Below are positions 1 to 11,793 of a stretch of 64,000 nt of DNA, piece after piece. The translations under genes were made by a program, and so were the position numbers. Each line of letters begins with the position of its first letter. The stretch's first letter is position 1. The notes beneath the pieces are model-generated. The model had not been told where the DNA came from and ran no database searches. It was given only the letters and a program-made list of their open reading frames with translations. The stretch spans positions 186,001 through 250,000 of the forward strand of contig CAXKVF010000078.1 of assembly GCA_964057225.1 (NCBI GenBank). The letters are read 5' to 3'. Origin of the DNA: Auanema rhodensis (taxonomy: Eukaryota; Nematoda; Chromadorea; Rhabditida; Rhabditidae).

Positions 1-176
1 TGAAAACCGCATTTCTTTATCTTTCACGTGAAGCGAGTTACATACCAAGTGCACATCACGTGTACATTTAATTAGCATAAATTAAAGTTCACGTAAATTT
101 CAAAGTCATGGTTACCATGCACCAATATCAATAAAAATTTGTTTTTAGACTAATATGGACATGGGGAATCTAATTT

Positions 177-528
177 TGAAAACCGCATCTCTTTATCTTT
201 CACGTGAAGCGAGTTACATACCAAGTGCACATCACGTGTACATTTAATTAGCATAAATTAAAGTTCACGTAAATTTTAAAGTCATGGTTACCATGAACCA
301 ATATCAATAAAAATTTGTTTTTAGACTAATATGGACATGGGGAATCTAATTTTGAAAACCGCATCTCTTTATCTTTCACGTGAAGCGAGTTACATACCAA
401 GTGCACATCACGTGTACATTTAATTAGCATAAATTAAAGTTCACGTAAATTTCAAAGTCATGGTTACCATGAACTAATATCAATAAAAATTTGTTTTTAG
501 ACTAATATGGACATGGAGAATCTAATTT
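177..528. repeat. 352-bp dimer HOR (m101-T AACC / AACT-GAGA)
   Basis: The first monomer of this pair carries T at m101 with default AACC. The second carries AACT at m120-123 together with A at m165 (GAGA). The pairing recurs as a linked unit at 1233, 1585, 4577, 7922, 8450, 13906, 17250 and 17778, which marks it as a two-monomer higher-order unit confined to the first 20 kb. Confidence 0.8.
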
Positions 529-902
529 TGAAAACCGCATCTCTTTATCTTTCACGTGAAGCGAGTTACATACCAAGTGCACATCACGTGTACATTTAAT
601 TAGCATAAATTAAAGTTCACGTAAATTTTAAAGTCATGGTTACCATGAACCAATATCAATAAAAATTTGTTTTTAGACTAATATGGACATGGGGAATCTA
701 ATTTTGAAAACCGCATTTCTTTATCTTTCACGTGAAGCGAGTTACATACCAAGTGCACATCACGTGTACATTTAATTAGCATAAATTAAAGTTCACGTAA
801 ATTTCAAAGTCATGGTTACCATGAACCAATATCAATAAAAATTTGTTTTTAGACTAATATGGACATGGGGAATCTAATTTTGAAAACCGCATCTCTTTAT
901 CT

Positions 903-912
903 TTCACGTGAA
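903..912. promoter_or_regulatory. 10-bp palindrome TTCACGTGAA (m23-32), once per monomer
   Basis: This is a perfect 10-bp palindrome centred on CACGTG, the core known as the E-box in animals and fungi and the G-box in plants, typically bound by bHLH or bZIP dimers. It recurs in nearly every monomer. I saw one copy with the core broken (G to A near 16047), while m23 T/C variants trim the outer base in the CTCTC monomers. Binding in this array is inference. The core also contains a CpG, so binding could be sensitive to methylation. Confidence 0.6.
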
Positions 913-934
913 GCGAGTTACATACCAAGTGCAC

Positions 935-942
935 ATCACGTG
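935..942. promoter_or_regulatory. Second CACGTG motif, ATCACGTG (m55-62)
   Basis: A second CACGTG lies 32 bp downstream of the first. With its left flank it reads ATCACGTG, which fits the budding-yeast centromere CDEI consensus RTCACRTG. This is probably coincidental in a different lineage. It is flanked by two further 6-bp palindromes, GTGCAC (m49-54) and TGTACA (m61-66, overlapping), giving a dense cluster of short dyads. The core is changed to AACGTG in five tagged monomers (43478, 44710, 47702, 48758, 50518) and to CACGTA near 44067. Function is not established. Confidence 0.5.
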
Positions 943-967
943 TACATTTAATTAGCATAAATTAAAG

Positions 968-974
968 TTCACGT
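968..974. promoter_or_regulatory. Third TCACGT core, TTCACGT (m88-94)
   Basis: A third TCACGT core (m89-94) follows the second by 33 bp. Here the core continues as CACGTA rather than CACGTG, so it is a half-palindrome. TCACGT therefore starts at m24, m56 and m89. The even spacing suggests either an ancestral subrepeat of about 33 bp or selection to put sites on one face of the helix. One copy is broken (CAAGTA near 55185). Confidence 0.45.
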
Positions 975-985
975 AAATTTCAAAG

Positions 986-1000
986 TCATGGTTACCATGA
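986..1000. repeat. Dyad TCATGGT-T-ACCATGA (m106-120)
   Basis: This is an inverted repeat with 7-base arms around a single T, present in almost every monomer. It contains one BstEII site (GGTNACC). The outermost pair depends on m120: AACC, AAGC and AACT monomers have the 7-base arm, whereas CACC monomers (m120 A to C) shorten it to 6. The site is lost in the monomer at 1937 (m111 G to T) and changed at about 9091 in the monomer at 8978. Short dyads are often noted in centromeric satellites. A cruciform with a 1-base loop is sterically unlikely, so protein recognition or mere conservation are the alternatives. Confidence 0.7.
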
Positions 1001-1009
1001 ACCAATATC

Positions 1010-1020
1010 AATAAAAATTT
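1010..1020. other. AATAAA and A-tract AAAAATTT (m130-140)
   Basis: AATAAA runs straight into an AAAAATTT tract, followed by G and a T-run (m141-146). AATAAA matches the canonical polyadenylation hexamer, and the following T/GT-rich run resembles a downstream element, so read-through transcripts on this strand would meet one such site per 176 bases. The AnTn tract is of the type known to bend DNA. Both readings are inference from composition. Variants include AATACA (near 10870), ATTAAA (near 55225) and AAAAAA (near 60855). Confidence 0.35.
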
Positions 1021-1232
1021 GTTTTTAGACTAATATGGACATGGGGAATCTAATTTTGAAAACCGCATTTCTTTATCTTTCACGTGAAGCGAGTTACATA
1101 CCAAGTGCACATCACGTGTACATTTAATTAGCATAAATTAAAGTTCACGTAAATTTAAAAGTCATGGTTACCATGCACCAATATCAATAAAAATTTGTTT
1201 TTAGACTAATATGGACATGGGGAATCTAATTT

Positions 1233-1936
1233 TGAAAACCGCATCTCTTTATCTTTCACGTGAAGCGAGTTACATACCAAGTGCACATCACGTGTACATT
1301 TAATTAGCATAAATTAAAGTTCACGTAAATTTTAAAGTCATGGTTACCATGAACCAATATCAATAAAAATTTGTTTTTAGACTAATATGGACATGGGGAA
1401 TCTAATTTTGAAAACCGCATCTCTTTATCTTTCACGTGAAGCGAGTTACATACCAAGTGCACATCACGTGTACATTTAATTAGCATAAATTAAAGTTCAC
1501 GTAAATTTCAAAGTCATGGTTACCATGAACTAATATCAATAAAAATTTGTTTTTAGACTAATATGGACATGGAGAATCTAATTTTGAAAACCGCATCTCT
1601 TTATCTTTCACGTGAAGCGAGTTACATACCAAGTGCACATCACGTGTACATTTAATTAGCATAAATTAAAGTTCACGTAAATTTTAAAGTCATGGTTACC
1701 ATGAACCAATATCAATAAAAATTTGTTTTTAGACTAATATGGACATGGGGAATCTAATTTTGAAAACCGCATCTCTTTATCTTTCACGTGAAGCGAGTTA
1801 CATACCAAGTGCACATCACGTGTACATTTAATTAGCATAAATTAAAGTTCACGTAAATTTCAAAGTCATGGTTACCATGAACTAATATCAATAAAAATTT
1901 GTTTTTAGACTAATATGGACATGGAGAATCTAATTT
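1233..1936. repeat. Tandem duplication of the 352-bp dimer
   Basis: Two successive copies (1233-1584 and 1585-1936) of the m101-T/AACT-GAGA dimer stand side by side. This is the signature of a two-monomer unequal exchange or slippage event. The same dimer gain distinguishes the 12-17 kb block from its 3.5-8 kb partner. Confidence 0.8.
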
Positions 1937-3520
1937 TGAAAACCGCATCTCTTTATCTTTCACGTGAAGCGAGTTACATACCAAGTGCACATCACGTGTA
2001 CATTTAATTAGCATAAATTAAAGTTCACGTAAATTTCAAAGTCATGTTTACCATGAACCAATATCAATAAAAATTTGTTTTTAGACTAATATGGACATGG
2101 GGAATCTAATTTTGAAAACCGCATCTCTTTATCTTTCACGTGAAGCGAGTTACATACCAAGTGCACATCACGTGTACATTTAATTAGCATAAATTAAAGT
2201 TCACGTAAATTTCAAAGTCATGGTTACCATGAAGCAATATCAATAAAAATTTGTTTTTAGACTAATATGGACATGGGGAATCTAATTTTGAAAACCGCAT
2301 CTCTTTATCTCTCACGTGAAGCGAGTTACATACCAAGTGCACATCACGTGTACATTTAATTAGCATAAATTAAAGTTCACGTAAATTTCAAAGTCATGGT
2401 TACCATGAACCAATATCAATAAAAATTTGTTTTTAGACTAATATGGACATGGGGAATCTAATTTTGAAAACCGCATCTCTTTATCTTTCACGTGAAGCGA
2501 GTTACATACCAAGTGCACATCACGTGTACATTTAATTAGCATAAATTAAAGTTCACGTAAATTTCAAAGTCATGGTTACCATGAAGCAATATCAATAAAA
2601 ATTTGTTTTTAGACTAATATGGACATGGGGAATCTAATTTTGAAAACCGCATCTCTTTATCTTTCACGTGAAGCGAGTTACATACCAAGTGCACATCACG
2701 TGTACATTTAATTAGCATAAATTAAAGTTCACGTAAATTTCAAAGTCATGGTTACCATGAACCAATATCAATAAAAATTTGTTTTCAGACTAATATGGAC
2801 ATGGGGAATCTAATTTTGAAAACCGCATCTCTTTATCTTTCACGTGAAGCGAGTTACATACCAAGTGCACATCACGTGTACATTTAATTAGCATAAATTA
2901 AAGTTCACGTAAATTTCAAAGTCATGGTTACCATGAAGCAATATCAATAAAAATTTGTTTTTAGACTAATATGGACATGGGGAATCTAATTTTGAAAACC
3001 GCATCTCTTTATCTCTCACGTGAAGCGAGTTACATACCAAGTGCACATCACGTGTACATTTAATTAGCATAAATTAAAGTTCACGTAAATTTCAAAGTCA
3101 TGGTTACCATGAACCAATATCAATAAAAATTTGTTTTTAGACTAATATGGACATGGGGAATCTAATTTTGAAAACCGCATCTCTTTATCTTTCACGTGAA
3201 GCGAGTTACATACCAAGTGCACATCACGTGTACATTTAATTAGCATAAATTAAAGTTCACGTAAATTTTAAAGTCATGGTTACCATGAACCAATATCAAT
3301 AAAAATTTGTTTTTAGACTAATATGGACATGGGGAATCTAATTTTGAAAACCGCATTTCTTTATCTTTCACGTGAAGCGAGTTACATACCAAGTGCACAT
3401 CACGTGTACATTTAATTAGCATAAATTAAAGTTCACGTAAATTTCAAAGTCATGGTTACCATGAACCAATATCAATAAAAATTTGTTTTTAGACTAATAT
3501 GGACATGGGGAATCTAATTT
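1937..3520. repeat. Mixed AAGC / CTCTC / CAGA monomers, left of the duplicated block
   Basis: Nine monomers: 1937 (AACC with the BstEII site lost), 2113 AAGC, 2289 with m23 C (CTCTC), 2465 AAGC, 2641 with m146 C (CAGA), 2817 AAGC, 2993 CTCTC, 3169 m101-T and 3345 m13-T. The order CAGA, AAGC, CTCTC is the same higher-order motif seen repeatedly at 4.9-7.2 kb and 14.2-16.5 kb, so this is probably the tail of an earlier copy of the large block. Confidence 0.7.
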
Positions 3521-4928
3521 TGAAAACCGCATCTCTTTATCTTTCACGTGAAGCGAGTTACATACCAAGTGCACATCACGTGTACATTTAATTAGCATAA
3601 ATTAAAGTTCACGTAAATTTCAAAGTCATGGTTACCATGAACCAAAATCAATAAAAATTTGTTTTTAGACTAATATGGACATGGGGAATCTAATTTTGAA
3701 AACCGCATTTCTTTATCTTTCACGTGAAGCGAGTTACATACCAAGTGCACATCACGTGTACATTTAATTAGCATAAATTAAAGTTCACGTAAATTTCAAA
3801 GTCATGGTTACCATGCACCAATATCAATAAAAATTCGTTTTTAGACTAATATGGACATGGGGAATCTAATTTTGAAAACCGCATCTCTTTATCTTTCACG
3901 TGAAGCGAGTTACATACCAAGTGCACATCACGTGTACATTTAATTAGCATAAATTAAAGTTCACGTAAATTTTAAAGTCATGGTTACCATGAACCAATAT
4001 CAATAAAAATTTGTTTTTAGACTAATATGGACATGGGGAATCTAATTTTGAAAACCGCATTTCTTTATCTTTCACGTGAAGCGAGTTACATACCAAGTGC
4101 ACATCACGTGTACATTTAATTAGCATAAATTAAAGTTCACGTAAATTTCAAAGTCATGGTTACCATGAACCAATATCAATAAAAATTTGTTTTTAGACTA
4201 ATATGGACATGGGGAATCTAATTTTGAAAACCGCATCTCTTTATCTTTCACGTGAAGCGAGTTACATACCAAGTGCACATCACGTGTACATTTAATTAGC
4301 ATAAATTAAAGTTCACGTAAATTTCAAAGTCATGGTTACCATGAACCAATATCAATAAAAATTTGTTTTTAGACTAATATGGACATGGGGAATCTAAGTT
4401 TGAAAACCGCATTTCTTTATCTTTCACGTGAAGCGAGTTACATACCAAGTGCACATCACGTGTACATTTAATTAGCATAAATTAAAGTTCACGTAAATTT
4501 CAAAGTCATGGTTACCATGCACCAATATCAATAAAAATTTGTTTTTAGACTAATATGGACATGGGGAATCTAATTTTGAAAACCGCATCTCTTTATCTTT
4601 CACGTGAAGCGAGTTACATACCAAGTGCACATCACGTGTACATTTAATTAGCATAAATTAAAGTTCACGTAAATTTTAAAGTCATGGTTACCATGAACCA
4701 ATATCAATAAAAATTTGTTTTTAGACTAATATGGACATGGGGAATCTAATTTTGAAAACCGCATCTCTTTATCTTTCACGTGAAGCGAGTTACATACCAA
4801 GTGCACATCACGTGTACATTTAATTAGCATAAATTAAAGTTCACGTAAATTTCAAAGTCATGGTTACCATGAACTAATATCAATAAAAATTTGTTTTTAG
4901 ACTAATATGGACATGGAGAATCTAATTT

Positions 4929-7392
4929 TGAAAACCGCATCTCTTTATCTTTCACGTGAAGCGAGTTACATACCAAGTGCACATCACGTGTACATTTAAT
5001 TAGCATAAATTAAAGTTCACGTAAATTTCAAAGTCATGGTTACCATGAACCAATATCAATAAAAATTTGTTTTCAGACTAATATGGACATGGGGAATCTA
5101 ATTTTGAAAACCGCATCTCTTTATCTTTCACGTGAAGCGAGTTACATACCAAGTGCACATCACGTGTACATTTAATTAGCATAAATTAAAGTTCACGTAA
5201 ATTTCAAAGTCATGGTTACCATGAAGCAATATCAATAAAAATTTGTTTTTAGACTAATATGGACATGGGGAATCTAATTTTGAAAACCGCATCTCTTTAT
5301 CTCTCACGTGAAGCGAGTTACATACCAAGTGCACATCACGTGTACATTTAATTAGCATAAATTAAAGTTCACGTAAATTTCAAAGTCATGGTTACCATGA
5401 ACCAATATCAATAAAAATTTGTTTTTAGACTAATATGGACATGGGGAATCTAATTTTGAAAACCGCATCTCTTTATCTTTCACGTGAAGCGAGTTACATA
5501 CCAAGTGCACATCACGTGTACATTTAATTAGCATAAATTAAAGTTCACGTAAATTTCAAAGTCATGGTTACCATGAACCAATATCAATAAAAATTTGTTT
5601 TTAGACTAATATGGACATGGGGAATCTAATTTTGAAAACCGCATCTCTTTATCTTTCACGTGAAGCGAGTTACATACCAAGTGCACATCACGTGTACATT
5701 TAATTAGCATAAATTAAAGTTCACGTAAATTTCAAAGTCATGGTTACCATGAACCAATATCAATAAAAATTTGTTTTCAGACTAATATGGACATGGGGAA
5801 TCTAATTTTGAAAACCGCATCTCTTTATCTTTCACGTGAAGCGAGTTACATACCAAGTGCACATCACGTGTACATTTAATTAGCATAAATTAAAGTTCAC
5901 GTAAATTTCAAAGTCATGGTTACCATGAAGCAATATCAATAAAAATTTGTTTTTAGACTAATATGGACATGGGGAATCTAATTTTGAAAACCGCATCTCT
6001 TTATCTCTCACGTGAAGCGAGTTACATACCAAGTGCACATCACGTGTACATTTAATTAGCATAAATTAAAGTTCACGTAAATTTCAAAGTCATGGTTACC
6101 ATGAACCAATATCAATAAAAATTTGTTTTTAGACTAATATGGACATGGGGAATCTAATTTTGAAAACCGCATCTCTTTATCTTTCACGTGAAGCGAGTTA
6201 CATACCAAGTGCACATCACGTGTACATTTAATTAGCATAAATTAAAGTTCACGTAAATTTCAAAGTCATGGTTACCATGAACCAATATTAATAAAAATTT
6301 GTTTTTAGACTAATATGGACATGGGGAATCTAATTTTGAAAACCGCATCTCTTTATCTTTCACGTGAAGCGAGTTACATACCAAGTGCACATCACGTGTA
6401 CATTTAATTAGCATAAATTAAAGTTCACGTAAATTTCAAAGTCATGGTTACCATGAACCAATATCAATAAAAATTTGTTTTTAGACTAATATGGACATGG
6501 GGAATCTAATTTTGAAAACCGCATCTCTTTATCTTTCACGTGAAGCGAGTTACATACCAAGTGCACATCACGTGTACATTTAATTAGCATAAATTAAAGT
6601 TCACGTAAATTTCAAAGTCATGGTTACCATGAACCAATATCAATAAAAATTTGTTTTTAGACTAATATGGACATGGGGAATCTAATTTTGAAAACCGCAT
6701 CTCTTTATCTTTCACGTGAAGCGAGTTACATACCAAGTGCACATCACGTGTACATTTAATTAGCATAAATTAAAGTTCACGTAAATTTCAAAGTCATGGT
6801 TACCATGAACCAATATCAATAAAAATTTGTTTTCAGACTAATATGGACATGGGGAATCTAATTTTGAAAACCGCATCTCTTTATCTTTCACGTGAAGCGA
6901 GTTACATACCAAGTGCACATCACGTGTACATTTAATTAGCATAAATTAAAGTTCACGTAAATTTCAAAGTCATGGTTACCATGAAGCAATATCAATAAAA
7001 ATTTGTTTTTAGACTAATATGGACATGGGGAATCTAATTTTGAAAACCGCATCTCTTTATCTCTCACGTGAAGCGAGTTACATACCAAGTGCACATCACG
7101 TGTACATTTAATTAGCATAAATTAAAGTTCACGTAAATTTCAAAGTCATGGTTACCATGAACCAATATCAATAAAAATTTGTTTTTAGACTAATATGGAC
7201 ATGGGGAATCTAATTTTGAAAACCGCATCTCTTTATCTTTCACGTGAAGCGAGTTACATACCAAGTGCACATCACGTGTACATTTAATTAGCATAAATTA
7301 AAGTTCACGTAAATTTCAAAGTCATGGTTACCATGAACCAATATCAATAAAAATTTGTTTTTAGACTAATATGGACATGGGGAATCTAATTT
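4929..7392. repeat. 704-bp four-monomer HOR (CAGA, AAGC, CTCTC, AACC)
   Basis: A four-monomer unit occurs at 4929-5632, 5633-6336 and 6689-7392: m146 C, then AAGC, then m23 C, then a plain AACC monomer. Two extra plain monomers (6337-6688) separate the second and third copies. The unit in the middle is tagged by m129 T at 6289. The same arrangement, including the two plain monomers, is found at 14258-16721, so it predates the large duplication. Confidence 0.82.
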
Positions 7393-7569
7393 TGAAAAAC
7401 CGCATCTCTTTATCTTTCACGTGAAGCGAGTTACATACCAAGTGCACATCACGTGTACATTTAATTAGCATAAATTAAAGTTCACGTAAATTTCAAAGTC
7501 ATGGTTACCATGAACCAATATCAATAAAAATTTGTTTTTAGACTAATATGGACATGGGGAATCTAATTT
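7393..7569. repeat. 177-bp monomer with an extra A
   Basis: The start reads 'tgaaaaacc' with five A instead of four (about 7395-7399). The corresponding monomer in block B (16722) has the normal four, so the insertion arose after the block duplication or was removed from block B. It is the first of only nine length changes in the window. Confidence 0.85.
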
Positions 7570-10500
7570 TGAAAACCGCATCTCTTTATCTTTCACGTGA
7601 AGCGAGTTACATACCAAGTGCACATCACGTGTACATTTAATTAGCATAAATTAAAGTTCACGTAAATTTCAAAGTCATGGTTACCATGAACCAATATCAA
7701 TAAAAATTTGTTTTTAGACTAATATGGACATGGGGAATCTAATTTTGAAAACCGCATTTCTTTATCTTTCACGTGAAGCGAGTTACATACCAAGTGCACA
7801 TCACGTGTACATTTAATTAGCATAAATTAAAGTTCACGTAAATTTCAAAGTCATGGTTACCATGCACCAATATCAATAAAAATTTGTTTTTAGACTAATA
7901 TGGACATGGGGAATCTAATTTTGAAAACCGCATCTCTTTATCTTTCACGTGAAGCGAGTTACATACCAAGTGCACATCACGTGTACATTTAATTAGCATA
8001 AATTAAAGTTCACGTAAATTTTAAAGTCATGGTTACCATGAACCAATATCAATAAAAATTTGTTTTTAGACTAATATGGACATGGGGAATCTAATTTTGA
8101 AAACCGCATCTCTTTATCTTTCACGTGAAGCGAGTTACATACCAAGTGCACATCACGTGTACATTTAATTAGCATAAATTAAAGTTCACGTAAATTTCAA
8201 AGTCATGGTTACCATGAACTAATATCAATAAAAATTTGTTTTTAGACTAATATGGACATGGAGAATCTAATTTTGAAAACCGCATCTCTTTATCTTTCAC
8301 GTGAAGCGAATTACATACCAAGTGCACATCACGTGTACATTTAATTAGCATAAATTAAAGTTCACGTAAATTTCAAAGTCATGGTTACCATGAACCAATA
8401 TCAATAAAAATTTGTTTTTAGACTAATATGGACATGGGGAATCTAATTTTGAAAACCGCATCTCTTTATCTTTCACGTGAAGCGAGTTACATACCAAGTG
8501 CACATCACGTGTACATTTAATTAGCATAAATTAAAGTTCACGTAAATTTTAAAGTCATGGTTACCATGAACCAATATCAATAAAAATTTGTTTTTAGACT
8601 AATATGGACATGGGGAATCTAATTTTGAAAACCGCATCTCTTTATCTTTCACGTGAAGCGAGTTACATACCAAGTGCACATCACGTGTACATTTAATTAG
8701 CATAAATTAAAGTTCACGTAAATTTCAAAGTCATGGTTACCATGAACTAATATCAATAAAAATTTGTTTTTAGACTAATATGGACATGGAGAATCTAATT
8801 TTGAAAACCGCATCTCTTTATCTTTCACGTGAAGCGAGTTACATACCAAGTGCACATCACGTGTACATTTAATTAGCATAAATTAAAGTTCACGTAAATT
8901 TCAAAGTCATGGTTACCATGAACCAATATCAATAAAAATTTGTTTTCAGACTAATATGGACATGGGAAATCTAATTTTGAAAACCGCATCTCTTTATCTT
9001 TCACGTGAAGCGAGTTACATACCAAGTGCACATCACGTGTACATTTAATTAGCATAAATTAAAGTTCACGTAAATTTCAAAGTCATGGTTATCATGAAGC
9101 AATATCAATAAAAATTTGTTTTTAGACTAATATGGACATGGGGAATCTAATTTTGAAAACCGCATCTCTTTATCTCTCACGTGAAGCGAGTTACATACCA
9201 AGTGCACATCACGTGTACATTTAATTAGCATAAATTAAAGTTCACGTAAATTTCAAAGTCATGGTTACCATGAACCAATATCAATAAAAATTTGTTTTTA
9301 GACTAATATGGACATGGGAAATCTAATTTTGAAAACCGCATCTCTTTATCTTTCACGTGAAGCGAGTTACATACCAAGTGCACATCACGTGTACATTTAA
9401 TTAGCATAAATTAAAGTTCACGTAAATTTCAAAGTCATGGTTACCATGAAGCAATATCAATAAAAATTTGTTTTTAGACTAATATGGACATGGGGAATCT
9501 AATTTTGAAAACCGCATCTCTTTATCTCTCACGTGAAGCGAGTTACATACCAAGTGCACATCACGTGTACATTTAATTAGCATAAATTAAAGTTCACGTA
9601 AATTTCAAAGTCATGGTTACCATGAACCAATATCAATAAAAATTTGTTTTTAGACTAATATGGACATGGGGAATCTAATTTTGAAAACCGCATCTCTTTA
9701 TCTTTCACGTGAAGCGAGTTACATACCAAGTGCACATCACGTGTACATTTAATTAGCATAAATTAAAGTTCACGTAAATTTCAAAGTCATGGTTACCATG
9801 AACCAATATCAATAAAAATTTGTTTTTAGACTAATATGGACATGGGGAATCTAATTTTGAAAACCGCATCTCTTTATCTTTCACGTGAAGCGAGTTACAT
9901 ACCAAGTGCACATCACGTGTACATTTAATTAGCATAAATTAAAGTTCACGTAAATTTCAAAGTAATGGTTACCATGAACCAATATCAATAAAAATTTGTT
10001 TTTAGACTAATATGGACATGGGGAATCTAATTTTGAAAACCGCATCTCTTTATCTTTCACGTGAAGCGAGTTACATACCAAGTGCACATCACGTGTACAT
10101 TTAATTAGCATAAATTAAAGTTCACGTAAATTTCAAAGTCATGGTTACCATGAACCAATATCAATAAAAATTTGTTTTTAGACTAATATGGACATGGGGA
10201 ATCTAATTTTGAAAACCGCATCTCTTTATCTTTCACGTGAAGCGAGTTACATACCAAGTGCACATCACGTGTACATTTAATTAGCATAAATTAAAGTTCA
10301 CGTAAATTTCAAAGTCATGGTTACCATGAACCAATATCAATAAAAATTTGTTTTTAGACTAATATGGACATGGGGAATCTAATTTTGAAAACCGCATCTC
10401 TTTATCTTTCACGTGAAGCGAGTTACATACCAAGTGCACATCACGTGTACATTTAATTAGCATAAATTAAAGTTCACGTAAATTTCAAAGTCATGGTTAC

Positions 10501-11793
10501 CATGAACCAATATCAATAAAAATTTGTTTTTAGACTAATATGGACATGGGGAATCTAATTTTGAAAACCGCATCTCTTTATCTTTCACGTGAAGCGAGTT
10601 ACATACCAAGTGCACATCACGTGTACATTTAATTAGCATAAATTAAAGTTCACGTAAATTTCAAAGTCATGGTTACCATGAAGCAATATCAATAAAAATT
10701 TGTTTTTAGACTAATATGGACATGGGGAATCTAATTTTGAAAACCGCATCTCTTTATCTTTCACGTGAAGCGAGTTACATACCAAGTGCACATCACGTGT
10801 ACATTTAATTAGCATAAATTAAAGTTCACGTAAATTTCAAAGTCATGGTTACCATGAACCAATATCAATACAAATTTGTTTTTAGACTAATATGGACATG
10901 GGGAATCTAATTTTGAAAACCGCATCTCTTTATCTTTCACGTGAAGCGAGTTACATACCAAGTGCACATCACGTGTACATTTAATTAGCATAAATTAAAG
11001 TTCACGTAAATTTCAAAGTCATGGTTACCATGAACCAATATCAATAAAAATTTGTTTTTAGACTAATATGGACATGGGGAATCTAATTTTGAAAACCGCA
11101 TCTCTTTATCTTTCACGTGAAGCGAGTTACATACCAAGTGCACATCACGTGTACATTTAATTAGCATAAATTAAAGTTCACGTAAATTTCAAAGTCATGG
11201 TTACCATGAACCAATATCAATAAAAATTTGTTTTTAGACTAATATGGACATGGGAAATCTAATTTTGAAAACCGCATCTCTTTATCTTTCACGTGAAGCG
11301 AGTTACATACCAAGTGCACATCACGTGTACATTTAATTAGCATAAATTAAAGTTCACGTAAATTTCAAAGTCATGGTTACCATGAACCAATATCAATAAA
11401 AATTTGTTTTTAGACTAATATGGACATGGGGAATCTAATTTTGAAAACCGCATCTCTTTATCTTTCACGTGAAGCGAGTTACATACCAAGTGCACATCAC
11501 GTGTACATTTAATTAGCATAAATTAAAGTTCACGTAAATTTCAAAGTCATGGTTACCATGAACCAATATCAATAAAAATTTGTTTTTAGACTAATATGGA
11601 CATGGGGAATCTAATTTTGAAAACCGCATCTCTTTATCTTTCACGTGAAGCGAGTTACATACCAAGTGCACATCACGTGTACATTTAATTAGCATAAATT
11701 AAAGTTCACGTAAATTTCAAAGTCATGGTTACCATGAACCAATATCAATAAAAATTTGTTTTTAGACTAATATGGACATGGGAAATCTAATTT

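Larger units (their letters stand above)
881..1056. repeat. Reference consensus monomer (176 bp)
   Basis: This unit carries the commonest allele at every variable site I scored: C at m13, T at m23, C at m101, AACC at m120-123, T at m146 and GGGG at m163-166. I use it as the coordinate frame (m1 = base 881). Its order of elements is: an A-rich start, the TTCACGTGAA palindrome, GTGCAC, a second CACGTG, TGTACA, an AT-rich stretch, the third CACGT core, the CATGGT-T-ACCATG dyad, AATAAA with an A-tract, a T-run, then the ATGGACATGGGG segment. A length of 176 is close to one nucleosome plus linker, as for many centromeric satellites. Phasing of nucleosomes on it is inference. Confidence 0.97.
3521..11793. 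repeat. Large block A (47 monomers, about 8.3 kb)
   Basis: This is the left copy of a block-level tandem duplication. Its rare tags recur in block B: m126 T to A at 3646 (copies at 11919 and 12623), m140 C in the monomer at 3697, m174 G at 4398 (copy 13375), m129 T at 6289 (copy 15618) and m37 A at 8310 (copy 17638). Offsets are 8977, then 9329, then 9328. These equal 51 or 53 monomers plus the single-base insertion private to this copy at about 7398. The jump from 51 to 53 is one extra dimer in block B. The left edge is sharp in block B at about 11.79 kb, where a near-consensus monomer is followed at once by the tagged one. Confidence 0.85.

Noticed and set aside
935-942. Functional yeast-type point centromere
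   Set aside because: The CDEI-like octamer stands alone; there is no CDEIII-like element at a suitable distance, and the array is a regional-type satellite.
986-1000. Rho-independent terminator or RNA hairpin gene
   Set aside because: The dyad has a one-base loop and no dedicated T-run directly after it, and it is repeated in every satellite unit.
881-1056. CENP-B box
   Set aside because: No stretch fits the CENP-B box pattern (TTCG followed by the A/CGGG half) on either strand. The CACGTG motifs are unrelated.
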